DNA of 32,337 nt from Thermoplasmatales archaeon. Its GTDB lineage: Archaea > Thermoplasmatota > Penumbrarchaeia > Penumbrarchaeales > Penumbrarchaeaceae. The position numbers and the translations under genes are program-made. Shown in pieces: positions 8,614 through 18,699 of the stretch. The stretch is taken from positions 1-32,337 of the forward strand of contig JAUVCN010000024.1 in assembly GCA_030595715.1 (NCBI GenBank). The letters are read 5' to 3'. Position 1 is the stretch's first letter. Every line of letters starts with the position of its first letter. The notes under the pieces were generated by a model. The model was not told where the DNA came from and did no database searches. It saw only the letters and a list, made by a program, of their open reading frames with translations.

Positions 8614-9324
8614 TCACCCGTTCTTCCTTCCGGTGTCCAACTTTGTTCGAACCTCTTTCCTGACACGTGGGGCCAATACCTCATAGTTGCTATCCATGAA
8701 CTCCTCCACGGACGAACGGTCGGTCTTTGACAGCTCCCTGAGAGCCCACGACAGGGCCTTAACGACCATATCGTCCCTGTCCTCTTTCAGCTTCTCGCAC
8801 ACCATCAGCGTTCTTGGGGTATCTCCCGTTCCTCCTCTGGCCTTCTGGTTAAGACCAAGTGTCGAAACCAGTGCTGACCTTCTCATCCATCTATCATTCG
8901 ATGATGCCCACTTCATTATATTATCATCACCGATCCTTCCTTCTCTCCAGGCAACACCCGATAGATATCCTGAGAATGTATCCACGGAAACCCAGTTATC
9001 GAACCCCTTCCGGAGATCATTGAGGTCATCAAGTGTTAGTCTGGAATTCCATTTTTTCGTTTTCCCTAAAAGTTCATATGCAACCTGCTGGCACTCGAAG
9101 ATCTCTGTATTGACCAGGTCCTTGCAAAGTGATATGATCTCATCAGGTTCTGATCCCTTCAATTTCTTTTTAAGGTCCATTACAACTGATCTCTGGTCGG
9201 GGACCTTCACACCGAGCGTCTTGAATGAAGTAGGATAGTAACCCTTTGACATCTCCTTTCTTTCCGGGTCTGCCAGGTCTTGCAGTTGTTGTATGGTCCG
9301 ATCTATCAATTCATTGGGATCCAA
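8614..9324 (-). CDS. DNA alkylation repair protein, AlkD-like HEAT-repeat family
   Basis: Helical repeat protein with typical AlkD pattern (YYPTSFKTLGVKVPDQR, WASSNDRWMRRSALVST). Confidence 0.8.
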   Translation of the reverse strand: MDPNELIDRTIQQLQDLADPERKEMSKGYYPTSFKTLGVKVPDQRSVVMDLKKKLKGSEPDEIISLCKDLVNTEIFECQQVAYELLGKTKKWNSRLTLDDLNDLRKGFDNWVSVDTFSGYLSGVAWREGRIGDDNIMKWASSNDRWMRRSALVSTLGLNQKARGGTGDTPRTLMVCEKLKEDRDDMVVKALSWALRELSKTDRSSVEEFMDSNYEVLAPRVRKEVRTKLDTGRKNG

Positions 9325-9402
9325 ACTTGCACCAGACCATGAAATGCCATCCTGATTATTAAAATGGACTTGGAGAGAGGTGTCCGAAGGAAGATCCTAT
9401 CA

Positions 9403-9972
9403 TCACAGGTCACAGATCTCTTGATATCTGAAGCAATTCACCTGGTGATCGTTCACCATTCCAATGGACTGCATCAGTGCATATATGATGGTGGGTCCCA
9501 CGAAGTTCATCCCCCTCTGCTTCATATCCCTGGATATCCTTTCTGAAAGCGGGGTCTTTGCCGGGATCTCCTTCATTTCTCTGAATTCATTCCTTATTGG
9601 AATCCCATCAACGAACCCCCAGATGTATTCATCGAAGGATTCGAACTCCTTTTGTATCTCCATGAATACTTTTGCATTCCGGATAGCTGATCTGACCTTT
9701 GATCTATTCCTGATCACCCCTGGGTCAGCAAGGATCGCTCCGATCCTTTCTTCATCGAATACAGCTACCTTTTCCGGATAGAACCCTTCGAATGCAATTC
9801 TGTAGTTCTCTCTCTTTTTCAGGACAGTGGACCAGGAAAGGCCGGCCTGCGCTCCTTCAAGAACAAGCATCTCGAAGAGCCTTCTATCATCATGGAGTGG
9901 AACTCCCCATTCCTCATCATGATATCGTGTGTAGAGATCATCTTCGACGGGAACCCAATCACACCTTTTCAT
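9403..9972 (-). CDS. tag: DNA-3-methyladenine glycosylase I
   Basis: Tag signature: CDWVPVEDDLYTRYHDEEWGVPLHDDRRLFEMLVLEGAQAGLSW...NFVGPTIIYALMQSIGMVNDHQVNCFRY. Confidence 0.93.
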   Translation of the reverse strand: MKRCDWVPVEDDLYTRYHDEEWGVPLHDDRRLFEMLVLEGAQAGLSWSTVLKKRENYRIAFEGFYPEKVAVFDEERIGAILADPGVIRNRSKVRSAIRNAKVFMEIQKEFESFDEYIWGFVDGIPIRNEFREMKEIPAKTPLSERISRDMKQRGMNFVGPTIIYALMQSIGMVNDHQVNCFRYQEICDL

Positions 9973-10169
9973 AAGGCGAAAGCATCCCTTTTACATAATT
10001 TCTTTTTGCCTGACTTTCCGTCGGGAAAGTATTGGCCTTTCGATCTTTGCATATGACGTTCATCTACAGATAGACCAACAAGTTGGAGGTTCATGAGGGA
10101 AAATTTTAAAAAACTATATTAATGATATCATCCTTGGATATTTTGCCTATCCATTGTGGGGGAAAGTAA

Positions 10170-10361
10170 TTGAAAGGAACGGTCAAGTTCTTCAATATGA
10201 AGAAGGGTTTCGGCTTCATTGCCGGAGATGATGGTAATGACTACTTCGTGCATGTATCTGGGATCACCGAGGGAGTGGAGATAGCGGATAATGACGAGGT
10301 CGAGTTCGAAGCCGTTGAGGGAAATAGAGGTCCAAAGGCTGAAAAAGTTGTAAAAGCCTGA
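10170..10361 (+). CDS. Cold-shock-domain protein, CspA-like
   Basis: TTG start with GGGGG upstream; RNP1 KGFGFI and RNP2 DYFVHVS. Confidence 0.95.
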   Translation: MKGTVKFFNMKKGFGFIAGDDGNDYFVHVSGITEGVEIADNDEVEFEAVEGNRGPKAEKVVKA

Positions 10362-10594
10362 ACCTGACCGTGAAGTGAGGATCGATATTCATCGACCTGG
10401 ATACTTGCGGAAAACCTCTTTGTCCAGCTTTGATGCTCAAAATTCTTGAGATATTATATTCTAATGCTCTTCATCGAGCAACCAAAAATGTGGTCCATAT
10501 CTTCCATTTTTTCAAATATTTCCAAGATGGTGGATGATCAACAACCAAACTTTCTATCAGTTCCCGTTATTTCGATGTTGTAGCCTGCAGGTCC

Positions 10595-12022
10595 ATGGCT
10601 GAACTCTTTATAAAGAGTGAAATCATTGACCGTTCCATGGAAGAAGATATCTTCTCGGAAGTTGAACCTTTCAGGATCAAGATGGTCGAGCCTATTCGGA
10701 TGCCTTCAAGGGAAGAAAGGGAAAAATGTCTTGATGAAGCCGGTCTGAATGTTTTTCTTATCAAGGGGAAGAATATCTTCATCGACCTTCTGACCGACTC
10801 CGGTACGGGTGCAATGTCGGATCGCCAATGGGCCGGATTGATGATGGGCGATGAGACCTATGCGGGATCGAGGAATTTCTACAACCTTGAAGAAGCTGTC
10901 CAGGATATCCTCGGTTTCAAGTATGTTCTACCCTGTCATCAGGGAAGGGGAGCTGAAAATGTCCTTCACACTTCCTTGATCAAGGACGGAGATGTGATAC
11001 CCGGGAACACACATTTTGATACCACCAAGGCCCATATCGAACACAAGAAAGGAAGAGCGATCGATTGTACGATAGATGAGGCAGCTGATCCATACATCGA
11101 TCTACCTTTCAAGGGAAACCTTGACCTTAAAAAGCTCGAGGAAGTGTACAAGGAGTATGGGAAGGAACATATTCCATTCACCGTTGTGACCGCAACCTGC
11201 AATAGCGGAGGAGGGCAACCCGTCTCCCTGCAGAACATGAGAGCCGTGAAGGAACTGTCTGACAGATACGGGATCCCTGTTTGCCTTGATGGTGCAAGGT
11301 ATGCCGAGAACTGCCATTTCATAAAGGTGAGAGAGACCGGGATGGAAAAACATTCCATGAAAGAGATCTCCAGGATGCAGGCAGAATGTTTCGATATAAT
11401 GACAATGTCAGCCAAGAAGGATGCCATCGTGAACATCGGTGGTTTCATTGCGACAAGACATGAGGAAATATATGACTCGGTCAAGAACCTGGGTATACTC
11501 TTCGAGGGATTCGTCACCTATGGCGGACTGGCCGGCAGGGACCTTGAAGCAATGGCCATAGGTCTATATGAGGGACTTGATGAGGATTATCTGAAATATC
11601 GAATTGGCCATGTCAGGTACCTTGGTGAGAGATTGAAGGAGAGGGGGATGCCTGTCCTCTGGCCTCCAGGGGGTCACGCGATATATCTTGATATGAAGGA
11701 ATTCCTTCCCCACATATCACCGGACCAGTTCCCCGGAATGGCATTCTGTGCACATCTATATCTTGAATCGGCGGTCAGGGGTGTGGAGATCGGAACCTTG
11801 CTCAACGGAAGGGATCCGGATACTGGAAAGAACAGACCCGCAAAACTGGAACTCGTAAGGTTGACCATACCTAGAAGGGTATACACATTCAAACATCTGG
11901 ATTATGTTGTAAAGGCAGTTTTAAAGGTCTGGGAGAAGAGAGAACAGATCAAGGGTTTCGATCTTACCGATGAACCTCCCGTTCTCAGGCACTTCACGGC
12001 CAAGTTCAAATGGGCGGAGTGA
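10595..12022 (+). CDS. tnaA: PLP-dependent beta-eliminating lyase, probably tryptophanase
   Basis: Family signatures TMSAKKDAIVNIGGF (PLP lysine), YGGLAGRDLEAMAIGL, VRLTIPRRVYT; VEIGTLLNGRDPDTG resembles tryptophanase rather than tyrosine phenol-lyase. Confidence 0.88.
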   Translation: MAELFIKSEIIDRSMEEDIFSEVEPFRIKMVEPIRMPSREEREKCLDEAGLNVFLIKGKNIFIDLLTDSGTGAMSDRQWAGLMMGDETYAGSRNFYNLEEAVQDILGFKYVLPCHQGRGAENVLHTSLIKDGDVIPGNTHFDTTKAHIEHKKGRAIDCTIDEAADPYIDLPFKGNLDLKKLEEVYKEYGKEHIPFTVVTATCNSGGGQPVSLQNMRAVKELSDRYGIPVCLDGARYAENCHFIKVRETGMEKHSMKEISRMQAECFDIMTMSAKKDAIVNIGGFIATRHEEIYDSVKNLGILFEGFVTYGGLAGRDLEAMAIGLYEGLDEDYLKYRIGHVRYLGERLKERGMPVLWPPGGHAIYLDMKEFLPHISPDQFPGMAFCAHLYLESAVRGVEIGTLLNGRDPDTGKNRPAKLELVRLTIPRRVYTFKHLDYVVKAVLKVWEKREQIKGFDLTDEPPVLRHFTAKFKWAE

Positions 12023-12385
12023 TCATCCCTCATGACCCATGATCCTATCTCTGTCGGACCTTTTCAATGATCTGAATACGAGATCGTACGAGTGATCGAT
12101 CATCCAGAGTATCTTATCCTTCGGAATGGAACCGTCGAGGATGACCGTGTTCCAATGGACCTTGTTCATATGATATCCGGGAAGCACCGAGCCATGCTCC
12201 TCTCTCAATGCTTCTGCGAGGTCCGGATCGCATTTCAGGTTGACCCTGAGTGGTTCTCCCTGGATATCTGTCAATGCGAAGATCTTGCCGCCGACCCTCA
12301 ATGTCAATGTGGTCTCATCGAAGGGGAAGTCATCGGTCACGCCCTTCAAATTCTTGCAATATGTAACAAGTTCATCAAGCAACAT
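12023..12385 (-). CDS. MmcQ/YjbR family protein
   Basis: FPFDETTLTLRVGGKIFALTD...NLKCDPDLAEALREEHGSVLPGYHMNKVHWNTV...IDHSYDLV. Confidence 0.85.
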   Translation of the reverse strand: MLLDELVTYCKNLKGVTDDFPFDETTLTLRVGGKIFALTDIQGEPLRVNLKCDPDLAEALREEHGSVLPGYHMNKVHWNTVILDGSIPKDKILWMIDHSYDLVFRSLKRSDRDRIMGHEG

Positions 12386-12391
12386 TAACCT

Positions 12392-13183
12392 TCACTTCCT
12401 TCCTGTGGTTATCATCTCGAGCAGTTCCTTGACCTTGATCATGGTCCTATCAACCTCTTCTTCATTTCCTGTCACTCTTATGATGACCTTGCCAGGTCCC
12501 TGTGGGTATGAACCTATATCAACATCCGGATGTTGATCTTGAAGAAACTCGAGTCTGTCGGCTATGGAGCTTTCATTTCCATTGAAAATGACCTCTTTGA
12601 TGGCAGTATCCGAACTCCTTCCAATTGGAAGATAATCCTGGAACTTTCGAGTTGATATGATCCCTTTGTATTCTCGGGGGACCCCTGGAAGGATGAATAC
12701 CTGCGTTCTTCCCCGGTTAACCGATCCCATCAGCCCCTCGACCATGCCGCTCTCATTGTCAATGAGATCGAAATCAAGTGGGACATAGGCCATCTTATCC
12801 AGTCCCTTCTTTGCCGTCTCGGGCATATCCCTGTTCTGGTTCCTTCCTTTCCATTTGGAGACCATGCGCTCATAGCATCTCTGATGGAACCTCATTGGAA
12901 TGTCAAGACCTTTTGCCACGGCCTCCACGGTAATATCATCATGGGTCGGTCCCATTCCCCCGCTAACTACAATGATCTTGTATCCATCGGAAACGAACCT
13001 TTTCAATTCCCTTGCGATCACTTCGCTATCATCGGGGATTATCAGCCATCTGGAAAGTTTGATCCCGCGTTTCAGGAGTTCTTCGGCCAGGAAAACGGTA
13101 TTGGTATCCTTTGTTCTTCCGATAAGGATCTCACTTCCGACTACAAGGGCTCCCGCAAGGATGCCCTGTCTGGTCCGGTCCAT
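12392..13183 (-). CDS. Molybdopterin-binding / CinA N-terminal-like protein
   Basis: AGALVVGSEILIGRTKDTNTVFLAEEL...IIVVSGGMGPTHDDITVEAVAKGL...VFILPGVPREYKG. Confidence 0.88.
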   Translation of the reverse strand: MDRTRQGILAGALVVGSEILIGRTKDTNTVFLAEELLKRGIKLSRWLIIPDDSEVIARELKRFVSDGYKIIVVSGGMGPTHDDITVEAVAKGLDIPMRFHQRCYERMVSKWKGRNQNRDMPETAKKGLDKMAYVPLDFDLIDNESGMVEGLMGSVNRGRTQVFILPGVPREYKGIISTRKFQDYLPIGRSSDTAIKEVIFNGNESSIADRLEFLQDQHPDVDIGSYPQGPGKVIIRVTGNEEEVDRTMIKVKELLEMITTGRK

Positions 13184-13220
13184 ATCACATCATGGGGGTT
13201 GAAAAGATAAAACCTCCGTC

Positions 13221-15353
13221 CTATTCTTTCTTCCTCACGACCATTTCGACATCCATGCCGTCTGAGGGAAGGACCGACATGACCTGCTCCATCTCTCCGC
13301 CAAGTTCTGCGGATATCTTCTTCACGACGTCGGATTTCTTGATGTTCCCCGGTCTGATCCTGAAATATTTCCCGTTGCACATCTTGAGAACGGCGGTCTC
13401 CGGGCCGAACATCACTTTTGGAACACCTTCGACATATATCGTTCCTGCAGCACCGACCAATGGAAGTTTGTCCACCATGTTCTTCTTTCCTCTGATGATG
13501 AAGGATCCCTTTGCCACGAACTCCCCGGATTGGGGGGTCCTCGAAACCTGATCAGGGATCACCCAGTAGGCTGGAGTGGATCCGATCTTCGCATTCCACG
13601 CCTTGGAATGGAGAACGGAGAAATGGCACCCTTGGACCTTGGTGGCATCATCTGCTATCTGATCTTTTTCCACCCTTATCACAACACTGGAAGCTCCCGA
13701 GATATCCGCATGGGCATAGAGATCAGTATCCCTCATGTATTTTTTGACAACCCTTTCATTGGACTTCGCATCCCTGCCCCCTATCATCAGGATGCCTTCG
13801 GATGAGAAACACCATCTGAAGTTCTCGAACCAGAACTTTCGAAGTTTCTTCCGATCAATATCTTCTGATGCCATCTCCTCGATCTCTTTTTCTGCTTTTT
13901 TTATCTTCTCATTTGTTATATTGATCGCCTTTTTAATACCGTCAAGTTTTCGTTTCGATCTCTTTGACATCTCGTAGAGAAGGTCTGCATTCTGATTGAT
14001 GGTCCGATCCAGGCTCAAAGCGACCTCTTCCTCTCCTCTTTCACTTGATAGTCTAACCTTGATATATCCACCACCCCTTCTATCATACGTATAGGAGACC
14101 ACATCAGGGAAAATGGAATTATCGGCATTATATTGTGTCCTATCGAATCCGTTCAGCAGTTCTTCTATCTTCTGATAGTTGGTATACAGTGCGTCTGCCA
14201 GGATACTGTATCCTTCCGATTCTCTCTCCCTTTCGATCTTTGCTTTTTCCTGGCTCTTCAGCATTTTCCCGAGTTTATCGATGGCTCTTTCCTTCTTTCT
14301 TTCCAATGGGGCCATGGGTTTTGACTCTTCGAACATGTATGTTTCTATGGCATCGTTCATTGACCCCATTTTCAGGTAATGATCATTTTCAACACCTATT
14401 CTTTCGGCTGATAGGCGTTCCAATCCTTTTTTTTGGTCCCTCATGCCGAAAAGAGATGATAGGAAGCAGGGTTCTATCAAAGTGGGGTCCCCCCTCTGGA
14501 AATGGACATAGGCACCTTTCTCACGTTCCATTCCAACAAGGAGATCATTGAGAGATGACCAGATGTTCTCGATCTTGTCCACTGATAGACCGGATACAGA
14601 GGATCTTTTGTCGATACCTGCTCTGAAGCATACCTCTTCTGCATGGATCGGAGGAAGGTTTACCCTTCTTATCAGGAACCTGACAAGATCATCGGTGGAA
14701 GCCTTGATCCTCACTCCGAATTCCTCCCTGGAGAGTTCGAATGTATCGATCCCTGAGGGAGGTGGGACGAAGGTCTCTCCTCGTTTCACCGTTCTTGAGG
14801 ACCAGGACTTCGATGTGAAGGGTGCTTCGATGGTATCTCCCTTGACGAGTATCGCATTTCCATCCCCGAACAGCTCAAGATAGAGTTTGCTCTCTTTATC
14901 CTCGTTCGCAAAGGGATTGAACGTGAGGACCACAAGTCTATCAAGTTCCACCTGGGATATGTCATTCAATATCCTGTTCTTCAAGGACTTCCGGAGCTTC
15001 ATGACAAATGATGACGGGTCCTTTGGCATCTCTGATCCTATCTGGGATGAGAAGAACAGGAATCCACCCATTTTAATATAGAGATCGAACTTGACATAAT
15101 TTCCGATCCCCTCTCCAAGGGAGATGCCTTCTATCTCCTCTTTATCCCCTTCCTCTTCCTCCTTACCAAGGATAGCAGCGGCAATTCCATTGTCTTCGGC
15201 TGCATTCATCAACTGTTCCCGTCGGACAGCGAACCTGAGAACGATCGTCCCATAATCCAATTGATATGCTTTATGGAAGAAAGCACCTTTCAGGACCTGT
15301 GCCTCCTCAACGACCTTTCTAATAGCCATTGAAGAAAGGGATTTCTTAATCAT
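13221..15353 (-). CDS. rqcH: NFACT/Rqc2 (RqcH) family ribosome quality control protein
   Basis: NFACT-N, coiled-coil and NFACT-R-like segment (KFWFENFRWCFSSEGILMIGGRDAKSNERVVKKYMRDTDLYAHADISGASSVVI). Confidence 0.92.
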   Translation of the reverse strand: MIKKSLSSMAIRKVVEEAQVLKGAFFHKAYQLDYGTIVLRFAVRREQLMNAAEDNGIAAAILGKEEEEGDKEEIEGISLGEGIGNYVKFDLYIKMGGFLFFSSQIGSEMPKDPSSFVMKLRKSLKNRILNDISQVELDRLVVLTFNPFANEDKESKLYLELFGDGNAILVKGDTIEAPFTSKSWSSRTVKRGETFVPPPSGIDTFELSREEFGVRIKASTDDLVRFLIRRVNLPPIHAEEVCFRAGIDKRSSVSGLSVDKIENIWSSLNDLLVGMEREKGAYVHFQRGDPTLIEPCFLSSLFGMRDQKKGLERLSAERIGVENDHYLKMGSMNDAIETYMFEESKPMAPLERKKERAIDKLGKMLKSQEKAKIERERESEGYSILADALYTNYQKIEELLNGFDRTQYNADNSIFPDVVSYTYDRRGGGYIKVRLSSERGEEEVALSLDRTINQNADLLYEMSKRSKRKLDGIKKAINITNEKIKKAEKEIEEMASEDIDRKKLRKFWFENFRWCFSSEGILMIGGRDAKSNERVVKKYMRDTDLYAHADISGASSVVIRVEKDQIADDATKVQGCHFSVLHSKAWNAKIGSTPAYWVIPDQVSRTPQSGEFVAKGSFIIRGKKNMVDKLPLVGAAGTIYVEGVPKVMFGPETAVLKMCNGKYFRIRPGNIKKSDVVKKISAELGGEMEQVMSVLPSDGMDVEMVVRKKE

Positions 15354-15473
15354 ACTCCCCTCGACAATTGATGCCTTATTTATAACCTGTGAATCGACCC
15401 TGTTCCATAGTGGGGTTTATTAGAAATGGGGTGTTTACCTTCTATTGGAAATGATATTTCTTGGAGGGTTCAT

Positions 15474-17462
15474 ATGGAGGAAGAACAGGTTGTCGATATT
15501 GAAAGGAAGCTCGTTGGAAGGGTCCCGTATTACTATGGTCTGAAGGAGGGAACCACCACTCTGGAAGCAGATTCTGGTTTTGGAAAGGTTGGTGCAAAGA
15601 TGGATCCGAAGACAGGAGCTTTGATGTATGAGAAGTTCGAGGATTGGATAACCAAGGAGAAGACCATAAGACAGGAGGTCGAAATTTCCAACATCAGGTT
15701 CTCAAAGGATTCTGGAGCCATGATAGAGTTCCTTGAATCCGAAAAGGTTCATTTGGGGGTCGATTCCTCTGTGAGGGATCACAGTGCAAGTGGCATAATA
15801 TCGGTTCACAACAGGTCCAACAAGGACAGGATCTGGGATGTGGATGTTACATTCCATGAAGAGATGGGTATTGCCAAGCTTGATACGGGTCATATCGGAG
15901 CAAAGGAGATAGAACCAGGCAAGAGTGTATCGAAGACCTATGGGATGTTCCTTCATGAACCCTCCCTTGCTCTTGAAGAGGTTATCACAACTCATCCTGA
16001 CCTTCCCGAGTCCAGAGTGGTCATAGGCGGAAGGCAGTCCCATGTGGTCGTTCAACTCGGAATTAAGAACCTGGCACCCATCGAGTATGAACAGGTACTT
16101 TTCATCAAGGAGGTTCCGGTCGAAATGAAGAATATCATATTCCCGACCGAAAATCCGGAAGATGTGAAGATAGAAGATGGTAAGCTGATCTGGAAGATCC
16201 CCAGTATGGCACATGGAGAAATGAGGTTCATAAGATATGAAGGGGACCTTGAAGCTTCAATGTCAACTCCCATCCCCGCAGGGGATATCCATCTGACCGC
16301 CAGGGGAGATGAGATCATCACCAATATCGTGGTGGATTCGTTCGAGGCAATGTGCCGGAACATGTATTTCATCGAGGCGGATGAAACCGAGGAACCCGGA
16401 GAGTGGATCTGCAGGTTCGTTGTTGAGAACACTTCTGATTTCGAAGTGGATGTGATAAAGGTTGAGGTCCAGGATGCAGTAAATAGTAGAGTATACCTTG
16501 ATCTGGAGGATCACCATGTTGCTGTTGCCCCGGGAGATCGATGGGAATCGGATTCCTGGCTGGTATCCGGGTCTGAGAGGCCTTCTTTCATCAAGAACCT
16601 GGTTCTGAACGTGGTTCCCGGTCTTCTGAAGAGGACCAATTTCGAGCTCATCAAAGAGGGTGGGGAGTATTTCCCTGCCGCACTTTCCTTCAAGAAATCC
16701 TTTGATAAATCGAAGGTTGAAGCAAAGAGGGATACGGATATCACTGCACAGCTGATAATCGAGAACACGGGTGGAGCGGATATAGAGCATATATTCATCA
16801 GGGACAGTCTTCCAAAATATTTCCTTCCTCCATCACAATCCATGCTCAGGGTTGAAAAGGGCGGTATCGAAATGAAGGAGAATGTCGGTGTCCATGTGGA
16901 ATCAGAAGATGCAGGTCCTACCTCGGAGCAGATGTTCTTCATAAGGATCGACGATCTATCGAGGTTCGGTGGACCTCTCAAGACAGGAGAGAGGATGGTC
17001 ATCAAATACATGACCACCGTTCACCGACCCGAACCCGAAGAAAGGATTGCCGCACCTGCCGAGGTGGACGCCAGATCCAGGCTTCCGGGTCCAGTTATCT
17101 CGGGTCAGGATACGGCCGGTGCTCCCATCGTTGAGACCATGCAGGTGCTGAGACGGTTCTCCGTTGGAAAATCCATTGAACAGGGTTCAATGGAGGGTGA
17201 GTATCATATTGAGCTCCTTTATCGTAATAGAGGGAACAATCCAATATCGGACCTTGTCCTCAGGGATATAATACCGGAGAACTTCATCGGTACCAAATAT
17301 TCTGTTGCTCCACTTGAAGAGCCCACTCCCGAGGGGGTCACCATTCTGGAATGGAGCTTTGAAAAGATACAACCGGGGCAATCCATTGTAATATCCTACT
17401 CATTGAAAGGTGAGGGTGAGTATCACGCGAGAGATGCACAGATATTCTACAATTCACAGTAA
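15474..17462 (+). CDS. Large protein with DUF11-like/Ig-like repeats, no evident signal peptide
   Basis: Repeated beta-sandwich-like modules (TAQLIIENTGGADIEHIFIRDSLPKYF...; HIELLYRNRGNNPISDLVLRDIIPENF...). ATG 15474 preceded by GGAGGG is a better start than 15426. Confidence 0.65.
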   Translation: MEEEQVVDIERKLVGRVPYYYGLKEGTTTLEADSGFGKVGAKMDPKTGALMYEKFEDWITKEKTIRQEVEISNIRFSKDSGAMIEFLESEKVHLGVDSSVRDHSASGIISVHNRSNKDRIWDVDVTFHEEMGIAKLDTGHIGAKEIEPGKSVSKTYGMFLHEPSLALEEVITTHPDLPESRVVIGGRQSHVVVQLGIKNLAPIEYEQVLFIKEVPVEMKNIIFPTENPEDVKIEDGKLIWKIPSMAHGEMRFIRYEGDLEASMSTPIPAGDIHLTARGDEIITNIVVDSFEAMCRNMYFIEADETEEPGEWICRFVVENTSDFEVDVIKVEVQDAVNSRVYLDLEDHHVAVAPGDRWESDSWLVSGSERPSFIKNLVLNVVPGLLKRTNFELIKEGGEYFPAALSFKKSFDKSKVEAKRDTDITAQLIIENTGGADIEHIFIRDSLPKYFLPPSQSMLRVEKGGIEMKENVGVHVESEDAGPTSEQMFFIRIDDLSRFGGPLKTGERMVIKYMTTVHRPEPEERIAAPAEVDARSRLPGPVISGQDTAGAPIVETMQVLRRFSVGKSIEQGSMEGEYHIELLYRNRGNNPISDLVLRDIIPENFIGTKYSVAPLEEPTPEGVTILEWSFEKIQPGQSIVISYSLKGEGEYHARDAQIFYNSQ

Positions 17463-17525
17463 TTGAATGAAGTTGGACCACAGGACCTATGATACGATCA
17501 GTTTTTACTTGGTCGGGATAGTGAC

Positions 17526-18593
17526 TCACTTCTCTCTTCCGGGAGGTGGCCTTCGTGATCTATAATGTCTTTCCATCTCGGCAGAGGCTCTCATGGGTCT
17601 CTGTCTGGATACGGTCCTTGGAAGATCCGGTTCAGGCTCCTCTCTCTCTTTCCCGAAAACCTTTCCAATGGAATGTATACCGAGGTCAAGAATGAATGGG
17701 AAGCTCACCAGAACGATCAATGCGATGATCAGATTCTTCATTGAATTATCATTCCAGTTGTCGTTTCCCTCGATCTTCAACTTGATGATGCCGAACCATG
17801 GCAGCTCTCCAACCGATCTGCCTATGACCCAATCTTCTTCGACCGGCTCTATCCACTTGGGATCGGTGAATCCTGATGTCTGATCAACACCGGCATTGTC
17901 GTCACCTTTGGTGATGAAACCACCATGGGGTTTGATCTTGAACTCATAGAAACTGTACAAGATGTCGCCAAGATCTATCAAGAGGCCCATATCTTTCGTC
18001 CCCTCGGGCCACTCATATCCTTCTATCGTTAATATTCCCTTGAAATTCATCTGGCCTGTCAATGGGATGTCAAACCCACCATAGAGGTTATTGTCCCAAT
18101 CGAGGTCCGTATCATTGAATTCCAGATACATTACAGCCCGATGTATGATCGCAGTCCTATCTGCATCTCCATTTGGCCTGAAGATGATAACATCACCAAA
18201 TGAATCGTAAGTTCGGTAGTCCTTATCGATCCCTTCAAAGTATGGAATGATGTCACTTTCTCCTTCGGTCTTCTTAACGAAAACAAGGTCCCCCGTATCG
18301 ATCACTCCGACATATGACATGTCATTAGAATGCTGCATCGAACCTGACTGTACTACCACGAGCGGAGGCCAGTTATCGGTATATGTGTACAGTCCTCCGA
18401 CCAGAAGGAAGAGGACTATGAATGCGGCCAGGATATCAAAGAGGAATGATCTTGCCTCTTTCTTCCACCTGGGTAATCCCACTATCTTCTCTGGTTCTTC
18501 CTCTGGCTCTTTTCTGGATATTATGGATTCCCTGTAGGTCCTTCTTTCCATCGCCCTGCCATGGGGCCTTGGTGGAGGTTGGGTTCTTTCCAT
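17526..18593 (-). CDS. Signal peptidase I, archaeal S26B-like
   Basis: TM helix then VVVQSGSMQHSN (catalytic Ser box), IDTGDLVFVKK, DVIIFRPNGDADRTAIIHRAVMYLE, ITKGDDNAGVDQ; C-terminal second TM. Confidence 0.9.
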   Translation of the reverse strand: MERTQPPPRPHGRAMERRTYRESIISRKEPEEEPEKIVGLPRWKKEARSFLFDILAAFIVLFLLVGGLYTYTDNWPPLVVVQSGSMQHSNDMSYVGVIDTGDLVFVKKTEGESDIIPYFEGIDKDYRTYDSFGDVIIFRPNGDADRTAIIHRAVMYLEFNDTDLDWDNNLYGGFDIPLTGQMNFKGILTIEGYEWPEGTKDMGLLIDLGDILYSFYEFKIKPHGGFITKGDDNAGVDQTSGFTDPKWIEPVEEDWVIGRSVGELPWFGIIKLKIEGNDNWNDNSMKNLIIALIVLVSFPFILDLGIHSIGKVFGKEREEPEPDLPRTVSRQRPMRASAEMERHYRSRRPPPGREK

Positions 18594-18699
18594 GGTCTCA
18601 CCAGAGATTGTCAGAGTAACGATGCACTTGTAATAAGCTTTACCCGGCTCATACTTGGATATATGGACATCATTTTATTACAGGGATCAATTGCCCATC

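Noticed and set aside
8687-9238. 183-aa plus-strand ORF
   Set aside because: Ser/Phe-rich antisense of the AlkD-like gene.
10966-11517. 183-aa minus-strand ORF inside the tryptophanase
   Set aside because: Antisense to a strongly supported gene with no recognisable domain.
13192-15081. Many plus-strand ORFs (60-138 aa) antisense to the NFACT gene
   Set aside because: Low-complexity Ser/Phe/Pro-rich translations mirroring a well-supported minus-strand gene; no coherent motifs.
15702-17017. Minus-strand ORFs of 126-175 aa opposite the DUF11-like gene
   Set aside because: Antisense open frames without domain signatures.
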